Assembly (NCBI GenBank): GCA_002422045.1
Contig: DITG01000113.1
Span: forward strand, 1 to 9,838
Source of the DNA: Acholeplasmataceae bacterium UBA6190
GTDB lineage: Bacteria > Bacillota_I > Bacilli_A > Acholeplasmatales > Acholeplasmataceae
Reading direction: 5' to 3'
Length of the DNA: 9,838 nucleotides
The position numbers were made by a program, and so were the translations under genes. Positions 1 to 6,856 of the stretch are shown piece by piece (position 1 is the stretch's first letter; each line of letters opens with the position of its first letter). The notes under the pieces were generated by a model. It was not told where the DNA came from and made no database searches. It was given only the letters and a program-made list of their open reading frames with translations.

Positions 1-24
1 CCTGTTTCTATGAAAGAAGCATGA
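1..24 (+). CDS. Possible 3' end of an upstream gene (7 codons)
   Basis: Reading frame 1 from the left edge is open for seven codons (residues P-V-S-M-K-E-A) and stops at a TGA at 22-24, three bases before the ATG of the next gene. This spacing is what one expects of the last codons of an upstream member of the same operon. Seven residues are far too few to identify a family. Another frame is also open across the edge, so the assignment rests only on position. Confidence 0.3.
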   Translation, partial: PVSMKEA

Positions 25-27
25 TCT

Positions 28-309
28 ATGAAAACATTTGTGATCCTTTTATCCAATACGGATTTGGAAACCGATGCTAACGTAATTCAAAAACACATCG
101 AGTATCTGAAATCTCTCGATGACAAGGGCTTGTTAATACTAGCAGGACCTTTTTCTGATTATCCTGGTGGTATGGTTGTGATCAAAGCGCATCATGAGGA
201 AGAGGCGATTCAAATTGCTCTATCCGACCCTTTTGTATCACAAGGTTACAGAACTTTTGAAATCAGAACCCTTGAAGTTGCAAATCAACAGAATAACTAC
301 TTACTATAG
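28..309 (+). CDS. YciI-like small protein
   Basis: A 93-residue protein matching the YCII-related ferredoxin-like fold family. Seen in the sequence: an N-terminal strand (about residues 3-9), a helix with His23 followed by a Leu-rich stretch, the A-G-P-F-x-D motif at 39-44, Gly-Gly-Met at 47-49, and D-P-F near residue 67 in a short helix before the last strand. The length is typical for a stand-alone member. Biochemical roles in this family are mostly undefined; some relatives are dehalogenases or muconolactone-type enzymes, and no specific reaction can be claimed here. The gene lies 14 bases upstream of the pdxA-like gene on the same strand, so the two are probably co-transcribed and may serve the same catabolic route. 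The SD is weak (AAGAAG upstream of ATG 28), and translation may depend on coupling to the gene before it. Confidence 0.8.
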   Translation: MKTFVILLSNTDLETDANVIQKHIEYLKSLDDKGLLILAGPFSDYPGGMVVIKAHHEEEAIQIALSDPFVSQGYRTFEIRTLEVANQQNNYLL

Positions 310-323
310 AATAGAGGTCTCGT

Positions 324-1322
324 ATGCATAAACCTAAAATTGGAGTACCGATTGGCGATCCAGCAGGGATTGGTCCTGAAATTGCACTGAAAGCTTGTCT
401 ATTTGATGAAGTTCTATCCTCATCCATACCCATCCTCATCGGGGATGTTTCTGTACTCATTCAAATGATTGAATTCAGTCAGTTACCATTATCCATTCAT
501 GCCATCAAAGATCCAAGTGATGCCAAAGACGTCAAAGGTATCGTGAATGTCGTCGATGTGAAATCAGTGGATCTTAAAAAAATCGAATTCGGAACAGTGA
601 GTGCAATGAACGGGCAAGCAGCATTCCTATACATCAAAAAAACAGTGGAACTGGCGATGGAGAAAAAGATCGATGCCATGGCAACCACCCCCATCAATAA
701 GGAATCCCTCAAGGCAGCAAACGTTCCCTATATCGGACATACAGAGATTCTTGCAGATCTTTCAAACACCAAAGATCCGCTCACGATGTTTCAAGTCGAA
801 AAAGAAAGAGTGTTCTTTTTATCGAGACATGTATCCCTTCGTAAAGCGATTTATCTTGTGAAAAAAGAAAGACTGATGGACTATATTGAACGCTCCATTC
901 AAGCTTTAGAAAGACTCGGTGTCAAAGGGACACTCGCAGTCGCTGGTTTAAACCCTCATAACGGCGAACATGGCATGTTTGGGTCTGAAGAGTTAGATGA
1001 GATAATCCCAGCGATTGAAACGATGCAGCACAGAGGATTTGATGTCATCGGTCCAATTCCAGCAGATTCTATCTTTGCGTTGGGTCTTTCAGGAAAGTGG
1101 GCAGCGATACTATCGCTTTATCATGATCAAGGACATATCGCAACCAAGACCTATGATTTTCATAAGACGATTTCGATTACGAATGGCATGCCATTCTTAA
1201 GAACATCCGTTGATCACGGCACGGCATTAGATATAGCAGGGAAAAATATCGCGAATCCCTTATCGATGGTTGAAGCGATTAGACTTGCTGCAGAATACGC
1301 ACATCACTTTCAATCCAAATAA
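324..1322 (+). CDS. pdxA2: PdxA-family 4-phosphohydroxy-acid dehydrogenase (PdxA/PdxA2-like)
   Basis: A 332-residue, full-length member of the PdxA family, NAD-dependent metal enzymes that oxidise and decarboxylate 4-phosphohydroxy-L-threonine (vitamin B6 synthesis) or, in the PdxA2 branch, 4-phospho-D-threonate or erythronate (sugar-acid catabolism). Visible hallmarks are GDPAGIGPE at 11-19, TTPINKE at 121-127, the three metal-binding His in IGHTE (His139), NPHNGE (His212) and YHDQG (His267), PADSIF near 247-251, and the C-terminal motif HGTALDIAGK at 298-307. AGAGG at 313-317 lies six bases before ATG 324. No other B6 gene is visible, and a sugar-acid operon lies nearby on the other strand. 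A catabolic PdxA2-type role is therefore favoured, but the sequence alone does not separate it from PdxA. A DUF1537-type kinase, the usual PdxA2 partner, is not in the window but could lie upstream. Confidence 0.85.
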   Translation: MHKPKIGVPIGDPAGIGPEIALKACLFDEVLSSSIPILIGDVSVLIQMIEFSQLPLSIHAIKDPSDAKDVKGIVNVVDVKSVDLKKIEFGTVSAMNGQAAFLYIKKTVELAMEKKIDAMATTPINKESLKAANVPYIGHTEILADLSNTKDPLTMFQVEKERVFFLSRHVSLRKAIYLVKKERLMDYIERSIQALERLGVKGTLAVAGLNPHNGEHGMFGSEELDEIIPAIETMQHRGFDVIGPIPADSIFALGLSGKWAAILSLYHDQGHIATKTYDFHKTISITNGMPFLRTSVDHGTALDIAGKNIANPLSMVEAIRLAAEYAHHFQSK

Positions 1323-1368
1323 AAAAAGATGAAGGCACCCCCCCCAGGTGTGCCCCCATCTTTTTTTT
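1321..1368. terminator. Bidirectional rho-independent terminator with C8 in the loop
   Basis: A7-GATG at 1321-1331 pairs with CATC-T7 at 1357-1367. Inside this, GGCAC at 1334-1338 pairs with GTGCC at 1350-1354, separated by a small AA/CC asymmetric loop. A run of eight C (1338-1345) fills the inner arm and apical loop. The hairpin has a U-tract in both directions and overlaps the TAA stop of the PdxA-like gene (1320-1322), so it can end both that gene and the convergent minus-strand operon stopping at 1380. Confidence 0.9.
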
Positions 1369-1379
1369 ATGATCTATCG

Positions 1380-2369
1380 TTAATTGATTTGATCCATCCA
1401 GTGCTCAAGATCAATCACATCACTCACATAAGTATTTGAAGTTAATGTATAGCGATAAATCTTTAAGTCATTGTTGACATAATAGATTGCATCACCTATG
1501 GCTGTAAAATAGCCTTGTTTGACATAGAGTTCATCATCTAGATCACTGATTCGTCTTGATGATCCTCCTCCACCCGAAAAATACATTGTTCCATTTCTGG
1601 ATGCATAATCAAATTCAAAGAGGACAGTGTAGAATTCCATCATTTGATCACTATAAACACCTAAAACCATGTGATTCGTATACACATGATTCACCAATGT
1701 TCGATCTAACCCTGCAAAGAATATCAAATCGGTCATCGATGAAAGTATGTCATATTGTTCATCAATGATGATCACAAAATAGTAATTGATTTCTCTGGTA
1801 TAGGGTTTATAGACAGGAAAACGTATGGTTTGATCAGTTGCAATGAAGTCAAGTCCGATGGTAAATCCGATGAGATCGTAGACATGGGGTTGATTGATCA
1901 ATCCTGATGTTTTAGAAATGATAGCAATCACATCAGATTTCAGTGGATTCCATTCATAATCATTTTGTGTATAAGCGTCTTCAATGATTTTATCTGGATT
2001 TCTTGAGAAGATGACAAAGTAATAGTCTTCATGTGCATCCGAAATGAATACGGGATGAAATTCAGGATGTTGAACGATACCAGTATCATCTATATATGAA
2101 GCATATTCACCACTCTCTTGATCCATGAACTTTCCATCATTGATGACGAGTTGATCATAGGAATTGGCGCCATCAAGTGATAACTGTCTGTAATTCATGG
2201 TGACAGGATTCACATTAAACAGTGATGAATAAATGTATGAAATCACCAACAATCCGACAAATGAAAACAATAGAATGTATCTTTTTTTATGATTGTTGAT
2301 CTTAAAAAAGATAAAGATGAACAAAACAAGCATTGCAATATAGAATAGAATTTTAATCGTGATCGACAT
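1380..2369 (-). CDS. Unrecognised protein with two N-terminal membrane helices
   Basis: A 329-residue protein I do not recognise. Two hydrophobic segments (about residues 4-22 and 31-49) flank a short basic loop (NNHKKR). The remaining 280 residues are soluble, rich in Asp, Tyr, Ile and aromatic residues, and probably lie outside the cell. The domain has many short strand-like stretches and a Gly-rich turn followed by S-S-R-R (about residues 266-273), which suggests a beta-rich fold; this is inference. It is the last gene of a four-gene minus-strand operon and its start overlaps the end of the XRE gene by 17 bases. A strong SD (GAGGAGGGG) sits about ten bases upstream of ATG 2369, inside that gene. 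The stop is TAA at 1380-1382, just before the shared terminator. A cell-surface or sensor role controlled with its neighbours is possible but not shown. Confidence 0.8.
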   Translation of the reverse strand: MSITIKILFYIAMLVLFIFIFFKINNHKKRYILLFSFVGLLVISYIYSSLFNVNPVTMNYRQLSLDGANSYDQLVINDGKFMDQESGEYASYIDDTGIVQHPEFHPVFISDAHEDYYFVIFSRNPDKIIEDAYTQNDYEWNPLKSDVIAIISKTSGLINQPHVYDLIGFTIGLDFIATDQTIRFPVYKPYTREINYYFVIIIDEQYDILSSMTDLIFFAGLDRTLVNHVYTNHMVLGVYSDQMMEFYTVLFEFDYASRNGTMYFSGGGGSSRRISDLDDELYVKQGYFTAIGDAIYYVNNDLKIYRYTLTSNTYVSDVIDLEHWMDQIN

Positions 2370-2580
2370 AATCTTTTTCCCCCTCCTCGTATCTTAAAAT
2401 GTCACCTGGCGTACAATCCAGTGCTTGACAGATGGCATCCAGTGTTGAAAAACGGATGGCTTTCGCTTTACCGCTTCTCAAAATGGAAAGGTTGGCCTCG
2501 GTGATGTCAATGATTTGACATAACTCTTTTGAGGTCATATTTTTTTTGTCAAGCATTGCCTTTAAGGTGATATAAATCAT
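2353..2580 (-). CDS. Small XRE-family helix-turn-helix regulator (YozG-like)
   Basis: A 75-residue Cro/CI-type DNA-binding protein consisting of little more than the HTH domain. Helices 2-3 cover about residues 17-35 (SKELCQIIDITEANLSILR), followed by the basic GKAKAIRFSTLDAICQALDC stretch (residues 38-57) and the P-G-D-I-L end motif typical of this subfamily. Small regulators of this type are commonly encoded next to DUF2975 membrane proteins in Firmicutes, as in Bacillus yozG/yoaS. Here the ATG overlaps the TGA of the DUF2975 gene (ATGA at 2577-2580), implying translational coupling. The SD candidate GAGG is too distant to be convincing, which also favours coupling. The start is chosen because family members begin with the same short strand before helix 1. 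It probably regulates its own operon; the inverted repeats in the promoter at 3944-3967 are the obvious candidate operators. Confidence 0.9.
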   Translation of the reverse strand: MIYITLKAMLDKKNMTSKELCQIIDITEANLSILRSGKAKAIRFSTLDAICQALDCTPGDILRYEEGEKDYVDHD

Positions 2581-3134
2581 ATGGTTAATTTATTTTCCTC
2601 ATAGATCTCAATCGCTTTATGATAAATCAAAGATACAATGATTAAAATGAATCCGATGGTAATTAAGATGACTTGATCAATATTGAATTCTATCGAAAAG
2701 GATGGATTGCTACCAGTAAATAAGAAGAATACACCCATCAAAAGTCCTGCAATGATTTCAATGGCTGACATGAAGAGAAATGCTTGCCCCACCTTATTGA
2801 CTGAAACTGCATTCGATTTTTCAAAGATGATTTCCCCTTTTAACTGAGAGAGTAAGAATTTGGTCTGAACATAGATGACATAAAAGAAATAGGCACGAAC
2901 TACCAGTTGGATAGATAAAATAATCCCAAGTTCATAAGATGATAATGAAATAAAAGTAACAATCAATCCAACCAAATACGCAATTCCAATCAAGATGAAA
3001 ATGACGTTTAGAAAACGATCTAAAAATGCTACCAATTTGGACATCTCACCAGACTGTGATAAACGAATGATGTTGATGGCAAGCGCCAAAACACCAAAGG
3101 ATAATAAAATGAGTAAGATCAATAAGATAATCAT
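2577..3134 (-). CDS. DUF2975 (YoaS-like) multi-pass membrane protein
   Basis: A 185-residue integral membrane protein with hydrophobic segments at about 2-24, 41-63, 67-90, 116-140 and 152-173, and a charged loop between them (GEIIFEKSNAVSVNKVG near 100-116) that matches the conserved loop of DUF2975 proteins. The C-terminus is short and charged (Y-E-E-N-K). The function of the family is unknown. Its steady partnership with a small XRE regulator, seen again here, suggests a membrane component whose level or state is linked to that regulator. A strong SD (GGAGG, 3142-3146) lies at the very end of the preceding gene, seven bases before ATG 3134, and only two bases separate the two genes. The DUF2975 assignment is from motif layout and neighbour identity, not from a profile search. 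Confidence 0.8.
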   Translation of the reverse strand: MIILLILLILLSFGVLALAINIIRLSQSGEMSKLVAFLDRFLNVIFILIGIAYLVGLIVTFISLSSYELGIILSIQLVVRAYFFYVIYVQTKFLLSQLKGEIIFEKSNAVSVNKVGQAFLFMSAIEIIAGLLMGVFFLFTGSNPSFSIEFNIDQVILITIGFILIIVSLIYHKAIEIYEENKLTI

Positions 3135-3136
3135 GA

Positions 3137-3901
3137 TTAAACCTCCGTTTCGACCATCAGTTCAATCGACTGTGGGATGTATTTGATGGTTGAATCTGCT
3201 TTAAATTTGTTGAATCCAAGAATCACTGAAGTGGTTTCTATTTTTTGTTGATAGAAGTCAAAGTCTAGATGCAAGAACCCTTCTGGATAGTCTCTGACTT
3301 CTAAGAAGAGAACACCAGTATAAGTGAGTGACTTCAGTGGTTGATGAAATGCATGAGGTTTCACTGTGAATGTTCTATCTTCAGGAAATCGGTAAGTGGA
3401 TCTTAAATGATATTCTTGATCACGATAACTCACAGAAGAATCAAATTCATTTAAGTAGTACGTGAATGAATGTGCTGCATTCAATATCATCATATGCTCA
3501 AGATCACCTAACTGGTTATAGTCAAATGTATAGGTGATGAGTATGTGGTACTTACCGTTTTGATCTTTGAAGAGATGTCCTTGGAAAATGACCTCACTTT
3601 GAAGAGCAAAATCCAATGTACGAGATAATATCCAATCTCTTGAATAGGTAGAGGATAAACCGCTTGGAATGATATAGTCGTTTGGATGGAAACTCATTTC
3701 ATAATGTGTGATGTTGTATGCCATCAGATAGTTTGTCGCAAGACCTGTTAAAGGTTCTCCATCATATTGAATGGATTCAAGAAATGAAGTCTGATCCTCA
3801 GTTTTTTCAATCAAAATTCGATCACTTAATCGAATGGGCAGCAATGCAAAAACAGTCAAAATCGCTGTCATCAAAAGTGTTACAACTGCAATGAATTTCA
3901 T
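3137..3901 (-). CDS. Unrecognised membrane-anchored or secreted protein
   Basis: A 254-residue protein I do not recognise. Residues 3-22 form one hydrophobic N-terminal segment, either a signal peptide or an uncleaved anchor. There is no lipobox Cys and no clear signal-peptidase site, so an anchor is slightly favoured. The remainder is hydrophilic, rich in Tyr, Phe, His and Asp, with alternating patterns that suggest beta strands; no catalytic motif or C-terminal membrane helix is visible. It is the first gene of the four-gene operon, reading from a consensus promoter (3939-3966) with SD AAGGGGG (about 3906-3912) before ATG 3901. It is followed two bases later by the DUF2975 gene. The operon thus encodes two unrelated-looking anchored outer-face proteins on either side of the DUF2975/XRE pair. 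Confidence 0.8.
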   Translation of the reverse strand: MKFIAVVTLLMTAILTVFALLPIRLSDRILIEKTEDQTSFLESIQYDGEPLTGLATNYLMAYNITHYEMSFHPNDYIIPSGLSSTYSRDWILSRTLDFALQSEVIFQGHLFKDQNGKYHILITYTFDYNQLGDLEHMMILNAAHSFTYYLNEFDSSVSYRDQEYHLRSTYRFPEDRTFTVKPHAFHQPLKSLTYTGVLFLEVRDYPEGFLHLDFDFYQQKIETTSVILGFNKFKADSTIKYIPQSIELMVETEV

Positions 3902-3938
3902 AAATCCCCCTTGAAAATTATTGTTTATCGATAATTCT

Positions 3939-3966
3939 ATTATAACTCATGTCGTTGAGTTGTCAA
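3939..3966 (-). promoter_or_regulatory. Consensus sigma-A promoter of the DUF2975/XRE operon
   Basis: On the minus strand the sequence reads TTGACA (complement of 3961-3966), a 16-base spacer, then TATAAT (complement of 3939-3944). Both hexamers match the housekeeping consensus exactly. About 37 bases separate the -10 box from ATG 3901. The promoter lies just beyond the terminator of the sugar-acid operon (3997-4024), so this operon has its own start. A promoter this strong is usually held down by a repressor, which agrees with the overlapping inverted repeats. Confidence 0.85.
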
Positions 3967-3967
3967 C
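3944..3967. promoter_or_regulatory. Overlapping inverted repeats in the promoter, candidate operator
   Basis: Two dyads share bases. AACTCA at 3944-3949 and TGAGTT at 3956-3961 form 6-base perfect arms around TGTCGT, filling the -35/-10 spacer. GTTGA at 3954-3958 and TCAAC at 3963-3967 form 5-base arms around GTTG, covering the -35 box. A protein bound here would block RNA polymerase. The small XRE regulator encoded in the same operon is the most likely ligand, but that link is inference. Confidence 0.5.
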
Positions 3968-3996
3968 TATATTTTGATGATATTGTGCATCATGAC

Positions 3997-4024
3997 AAAA
4001 AAAGACACATTGACTGTGCCTTTT
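3997..4024 (-). terminator. Rho-independent terminator of the sugar-acid operon
   Basis: On the minus strand, AAAA-GGCACA, loop GTCAA, TGTGTC-TTTTTTT. This is a six-base stem with one G-U pair, extended by A-T pairs, followed by a T7 tract (complement of 3997-4003). It lies 18 bases after the stop codon of the IclR gene and before the next operon's promoter. Confidence 0.88.
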
Positions 4025-4042
4025 AATATCTGATGTATATTC

Positions 4043-4714
4043 TTATTTCTCAATATAACCCAATCTTTTGGATACTAATCTTGCAATCGATTGGAATGAC
4101 ACACTGATTTCAGGCTTTTGTTCAGTATCCATCAGTAAATCAAAGGTTGCAATCGCACCAACAACCTTCTGTTCGAAGTTCAATAAAGGTGAGACCAACG
4201 TTTCAATCTTTGATTCATCATCATAGGATCTTAAGACAGGATGCTGTTCACTTTGAAATGGCACATCATAAGTTCTATACACTTTAGACATCACATGTTT
4301 TAAGTCATAAGGTTTGATGGTACCAACGCCATCTTGAAAGTTCAGAGTTGCAGTCCTAGGTTGGTACTTATAGACATAAATGATCTTATCTTCAATCTTT
4401 TTCGTGATGACTACCACTCTGTGATAAGTATCAGCGAAGTGCTTAAGCTCATTTTCAGAACGTTCGATAATGTTTGAGTTTCTGGTATAGATTGAACCAA
4501 TCGCAAACATCTTAGAACCAATCACATAACTCTTGATCCGAGGATCCTTATAATAAACCGCATCCATTTTGTAGAGTGTCTGTAAGATGTTGTGTGCAGT
4601 CGATTTTGAAATATCCAAGGTTCGGTAAATATCCCCTAAGGTAATGCCTTCTTCGTGCTTCGCAATCAAATCCAAGATATTCAAGATTCTGATGACAGAC
4701 GGGTTTTCTTTCAT
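4043..4714 (-). CDS. IclR-family transcriptional regulator
   Basis: A 223-residue regulator with the two-part IclR plan: an N-terminal winged helix-turn-helix (about residues 5-65, recognition region ISKSTAHNILQTL at 35-47) and a C-terminal effector-binding GAF-like domain (about 80-220) with the strand pattern V-S-P-L-L-x(6)-V-V-G-A-I-A-T at 174-190. The start is set at ATG 4714 because AAAGGAGG (complement of 4719-4726) directly precedes it. A longer reading from TTG 4729 would put this SD inside the protein. IclR proteins often control aromatic- or sugar-acid catabolic genes (KdgR is one). As the last gene of this operon, 24 bases after the larA-like stop, it probably responds to one of the pathway's sugar acids. 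The operon promoter, and so its operator, lies outside the window. Its protein is Lys- and Ile-rich compared with the enzymes upstream. Confidence 0.9.
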   Translation of the reverse strand: MKENPSVIRILNILDLIAKHEEGITLGDIYRTLDISKSTAHNILQTLYKMDAVYYKDPRIKSYVIGSKMFAIGSIYTRNSNIIERSENELKHFADTYHRVVVITKKIEDKIIYVYKYQPRTATLNFQDGVGTIKPYDLKHVMSKVYRTYDVPFQSEQHPVLRSYDDESKIETLVSPLLNFEQKVVGAIATFDLLMDTEQKPEISVSFQSIARLVSKRLGYIEK

Positions 4715-4718
4715 AGGT

Positions 4719-4726
4719 CCTCCTTT
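4719..4726 (-). promoter_or_regulatory. Shine-Dalgarno site fixing the IclR start
   Basis: AAAGGAGG on the minus strand lies four bases before ATG 4714. It is the strongest ribosome-binding match near this gene and decides for ATG 4714 over the in-frame TTG at 4729, which has no SD of its own. Confidence 0.8.
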
Positions 4727-4738
4727 CAAAGAGAAGTG

Positions 4739-6010
4739 CTAATCTTTAAACTTTTCCTGATTGATCCATAGACCCAATGCAGGATTTTCAATGTAATAAA
4801 TTTCTTCGCCATTTGCGAGTGTGTTATAGCCGGGCTTGAAGGTGTGAATGGGGTATTTTTTCAGTGCTTCATCATAGTGCATCGCATCGAAATGGACCGA
4901 TCTCATGGTTTCAAGTGGCATTTCTTTGATGGCATAGGTGATGTTGAAACGATCATCAGATGATCCATGGATCAGATGGGCTGCAGCGCTCATGTTCTGC
5001 TGTAAGTCTTCATTCTGATGGAAGAGTTCAAGCACTTTCTTGCGTCCGACATATCCGTATTTTCTGATCAACTGATCGATTTTTTCATCTTCCCCGAACT
5101 TCATGATGCCGGGTGCCATGACAATCAAGTTGCCACCATCAGCAACCGCCATACGTGTGCGGTAGACCGATTTGTTACCGAGCCATGTGCTTCTGAATTC
5201 TTTCGGGTCGAGATAGACGACACATGTCTTGATTCCTTTGGGTACGAAGTTGATGTTTTGGTGCTGTGCGACCTTAACGGCTTCTTCAAGCAATCTTCGG
5301 GTATCGCCGATGAAGAGTCCATGGGTTTCAATCTTATTTTGTGGTGCGGTTGTCACCGTGAGGACAAAGATCAAAGGTAGATGGTTGATGAAGTTTTTCC
5401 ATGCGTAATCCAGTACTTTTCTGACTGGTGTGTGGTCCTTACCCATCATGCGTTCCATGCCGTAAACAGCACCGATCATGTGAGATTGGTGGATCGTCGA
5501 TTTTCCGCCACATCCAACAAAAATGTTTTTGGAATGATTGGCCATGCCAATCACTTCATGAGGAACGACTTGACCGATTGAGATGATCAGATCATAGGAC
5601 GGATCCAAGATGATCTTGTTCAGTTCCATCGTCACAGGCTTGTTCCAGAGACCTTCTGTGATATCACTCACAAAAGATGCTGGTACTTCACCCACGTTGA
5701 CGATATCTGTCCGCCAGCGGTGAACAATGAATCTGTCAAAGGGAATATCACAATACATGTCTTTGATTTCAGATTCAGTCATGGGATCATGCGTACCCAG
5801 CGCAGGTAAGATATCGACGATACAAGTATCTTTTAATTTGTGATAGTAGTAGTTCGTGATCAGTCCAGCATTCGAATGATATCTTGTGATATCGGGTGGA
5901 ATGAGCAGGACTTTCTTTAAGTCTTTGCCAGCTAAGGATTCATCGAGCGCTTCAAAGATGATGGCATTGGATAAAGGTAGATCATGCGTACGATGTCTGA
6001 TGATTTCCAT
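4739..6010 (-). CDS. LarA-superfamily nickel-dependent hydroxyacid racemase/epimerase (candidate gluconate/mannonate 2-epimerase)
   Basis: A 423-residue LarA/DUF2088-type protein. LarA enzymes carry a nickel-pincer nucleotide (NPN) cofactor and invert the C2 of 2-hydroxy acids by hydride transfer; characterised homologues act on lactate, malate, phenyllactate, hydroxyglutarate or D-gluconate. Visible motifs: PPDITR at 38-43 (equivalent of the conserved Asp/Arg pair), ALGTH at 70-74, His97 in VHRW, His151 in VVPHE, and GCGGKSTIHQSH at 166-177, with Lys170 as a possible NPN-linking lysine and His174 or His177 as a possible nickel ligand. The His151-to-Lys spacing is longer than in Lactobacillus LarA, so this is a diverged branch. 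It sits two bases after the mannonate-oxidoreductase-like gene and in the same operon as gnd. This context points to D-mannonate/D-gluconate as the substrate pair (inference). The NPN-making genes larB, larC and larE are not in the window. Confidence 0.85.
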   Translation of the reverse strand: MEIIRHRTHDLPLSNAIIFEALDESLAGKDLKKVLLIPPDITRYHSNAGLITNYYYHKLKDTCIVDILPALGTHDPMTESEIKDMYCDIPFDRFIVHRWRTDIVNVGEVPASFVSDITEGLWNKPVTMELNKIILDPSYDLIISIGQVVPHEVIGMANHSKNIFVGCGGKSTIHQSHMIGAVYGMERMMGKDHTPVRKVLDYAWKNFINHLPLIFVLTVTTAPQNKIETHGLFIGDTRRLLEEAVKVAQHQNINFVPKGIKTCVVYLDPKEFRSTWLGNKSVYRTRMAVADGGNLIVMAPGIMKFGEDEKIDQLIRKYGYVGRKKVLELFHQNEDLQQNMSAAAHLIHGSSDDRFNITYAIKEMPLETMRSVHFDAMHYDEALKKYPIHTFKPGYNTLANGEEIYYIENPALGLWINQEKFKD

Positions 6011-6012
6011 GA

Positions 6013-6849
6013 CTATACGCCTGCAAACGCGGAAAATCCTCCGTCAACAGGCACCACAATGCCTGTGACAAATCCGCTTAAATCAGCATCAAGTAACCAT
6101 AGAAGTGTTCCAATCAATTCTTCAGGCTCGCCAAAGCGTCCCATCGGTGTATGATCCAAGATCAGTTTGGTGCGTGGTGTCGGATTGCCTTCAGGTGTGA
6201 AAAGTAGATGTCTGTTCTGATCAGTTGAAAAGAAACCTGGCGCGAGTGCATTGACACGGATACCCGTCGATGCGAAATAAACCGCCATCCACTGCGTGAT
6301 GTTATTGACAGATGCCTTGGCAGCACTGTAGGTCGGAATTTTCGTGAGCGGTTTGAATGCGGCCATCGATGAGATGTTCAAGATGGCAGGCTTTCGTTCA
6401 CCTTTCATGTGACGAGCAAAGACTTGAGTCGGAATAAGTGTTCCCATGATGTTCAGATTCAAGAGATTTTCCATATCGCCAATATTCATCTTAAAGAAAT
6501 CGCGCATGTCCTTGCCAATGGCTTCTGATGCGAATCTGTTTTCTGTCGTGGCATTCGGATGATTGCCACCGGCATTGTTGATCAGGATATCGATGGTATG
6601 ATATTTTTCAAGAATCGCTTTTGATGCTATTTCAAGACTTTCGGGATTCGTGACATCCGCAGAGACTGCAAATGCTTCAAATCCTTCTGTTTTGAGTTCT
6701 TCGGCAAAAGCGACAGCTTTATCCAAACTTCTACCTAAGATGACAACATTGCAACCTTCAGAAGCAAGTGCTCTTGAGAATGCTGATCCAAGTCCGCCAG
6801 CGCCGCCTGTGATGATCGCGGTCTTGCCTAAAAGTGATGGGTGGCTCAT
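6013..6849 (-). CDS. SDR-family D-mannonate oxidoreductase / fructuronate reductase (YjmF/UxuB-type)
   Basis: A 278-residue classical short-chain dehydrogenase. Seen: the nucleotide-binding TGGAGGLG at 14-21, NNAG at 91-94, Ser161 in NISSM, and the catalytic YSAAK at 174-178. The C-terminal region carries QNRHLL (211-216), a TPMGRFG segment (234-240) and a VVPVDGGFSAFAGV end (265-278). This tail and the total length match the SDR-type D-mannonate oxidoreductase known from Bacillus (YjmF), which interconverts D-mannonate and D-fructuronate with NAD(P), rather than FabG. The protein is cytosolic. The gene follows gnd by seven bases, with AGGTGA as SD before ATG 6849, and ends two bases before the larA-like gene, so co-expression is near certain. 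An alternative is oxidation of another aldonate such as gluconate at C5; the tail motifs make the mannonate assignment more likely. Confidence 0.85.
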   Translation of the reverse strand: MSHPSLLGKTAIITGGAGGLGSAFSRALASEGCNVVILGRSLDKAVAFAEELKTEGFEAFAVSADVTNPESLEIASKAILEKYHTIDILINNAGGNHPNATTENRFASEAIGKDMRDFFKMNIGDMENLLNLNIMGTLIPTQVFARHMKGERKPAILNISSMAAFKPLTKIPTYSAAKASVNNITQWMAVYFASTGIRVNALAPGFFSTDQNRHLLFTPEGNPTPRTKLILDHTPMGRFGEPEELIGTLLWLLDADLSGFVTGIVVPVDGGFSAFAGV

Positions 6850-6856
6850 AGGTCAC

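Noticed and set aside
3916..3936. AATTAT / ATAATT inverted repeat in the 5' leader of the membrane operon, as a possible riboswitch or attenuator
   Set aside because: Short, purely A/T arms with a nine-base loop are expected by chance here; no terminator U-tract or conserved aptamer is visible in the leader of under 40 bases.
4715..4729. Longer IclR reading from TTG 4729
   Set aside because: It would translate the AAAGGAGG Shine-Dalgarno sequence as protein (Lys-Gly-Gly-Pro) and lacks its own ribosome-binding site.
5018..5380. A 120-codon open frame on the plus strand within the larA-like gene
   Set aside because: It is antisense to a clearly conserved LarA-family gene, has no SD, and shows no recognisable motif; it is a shadow of the real frame.
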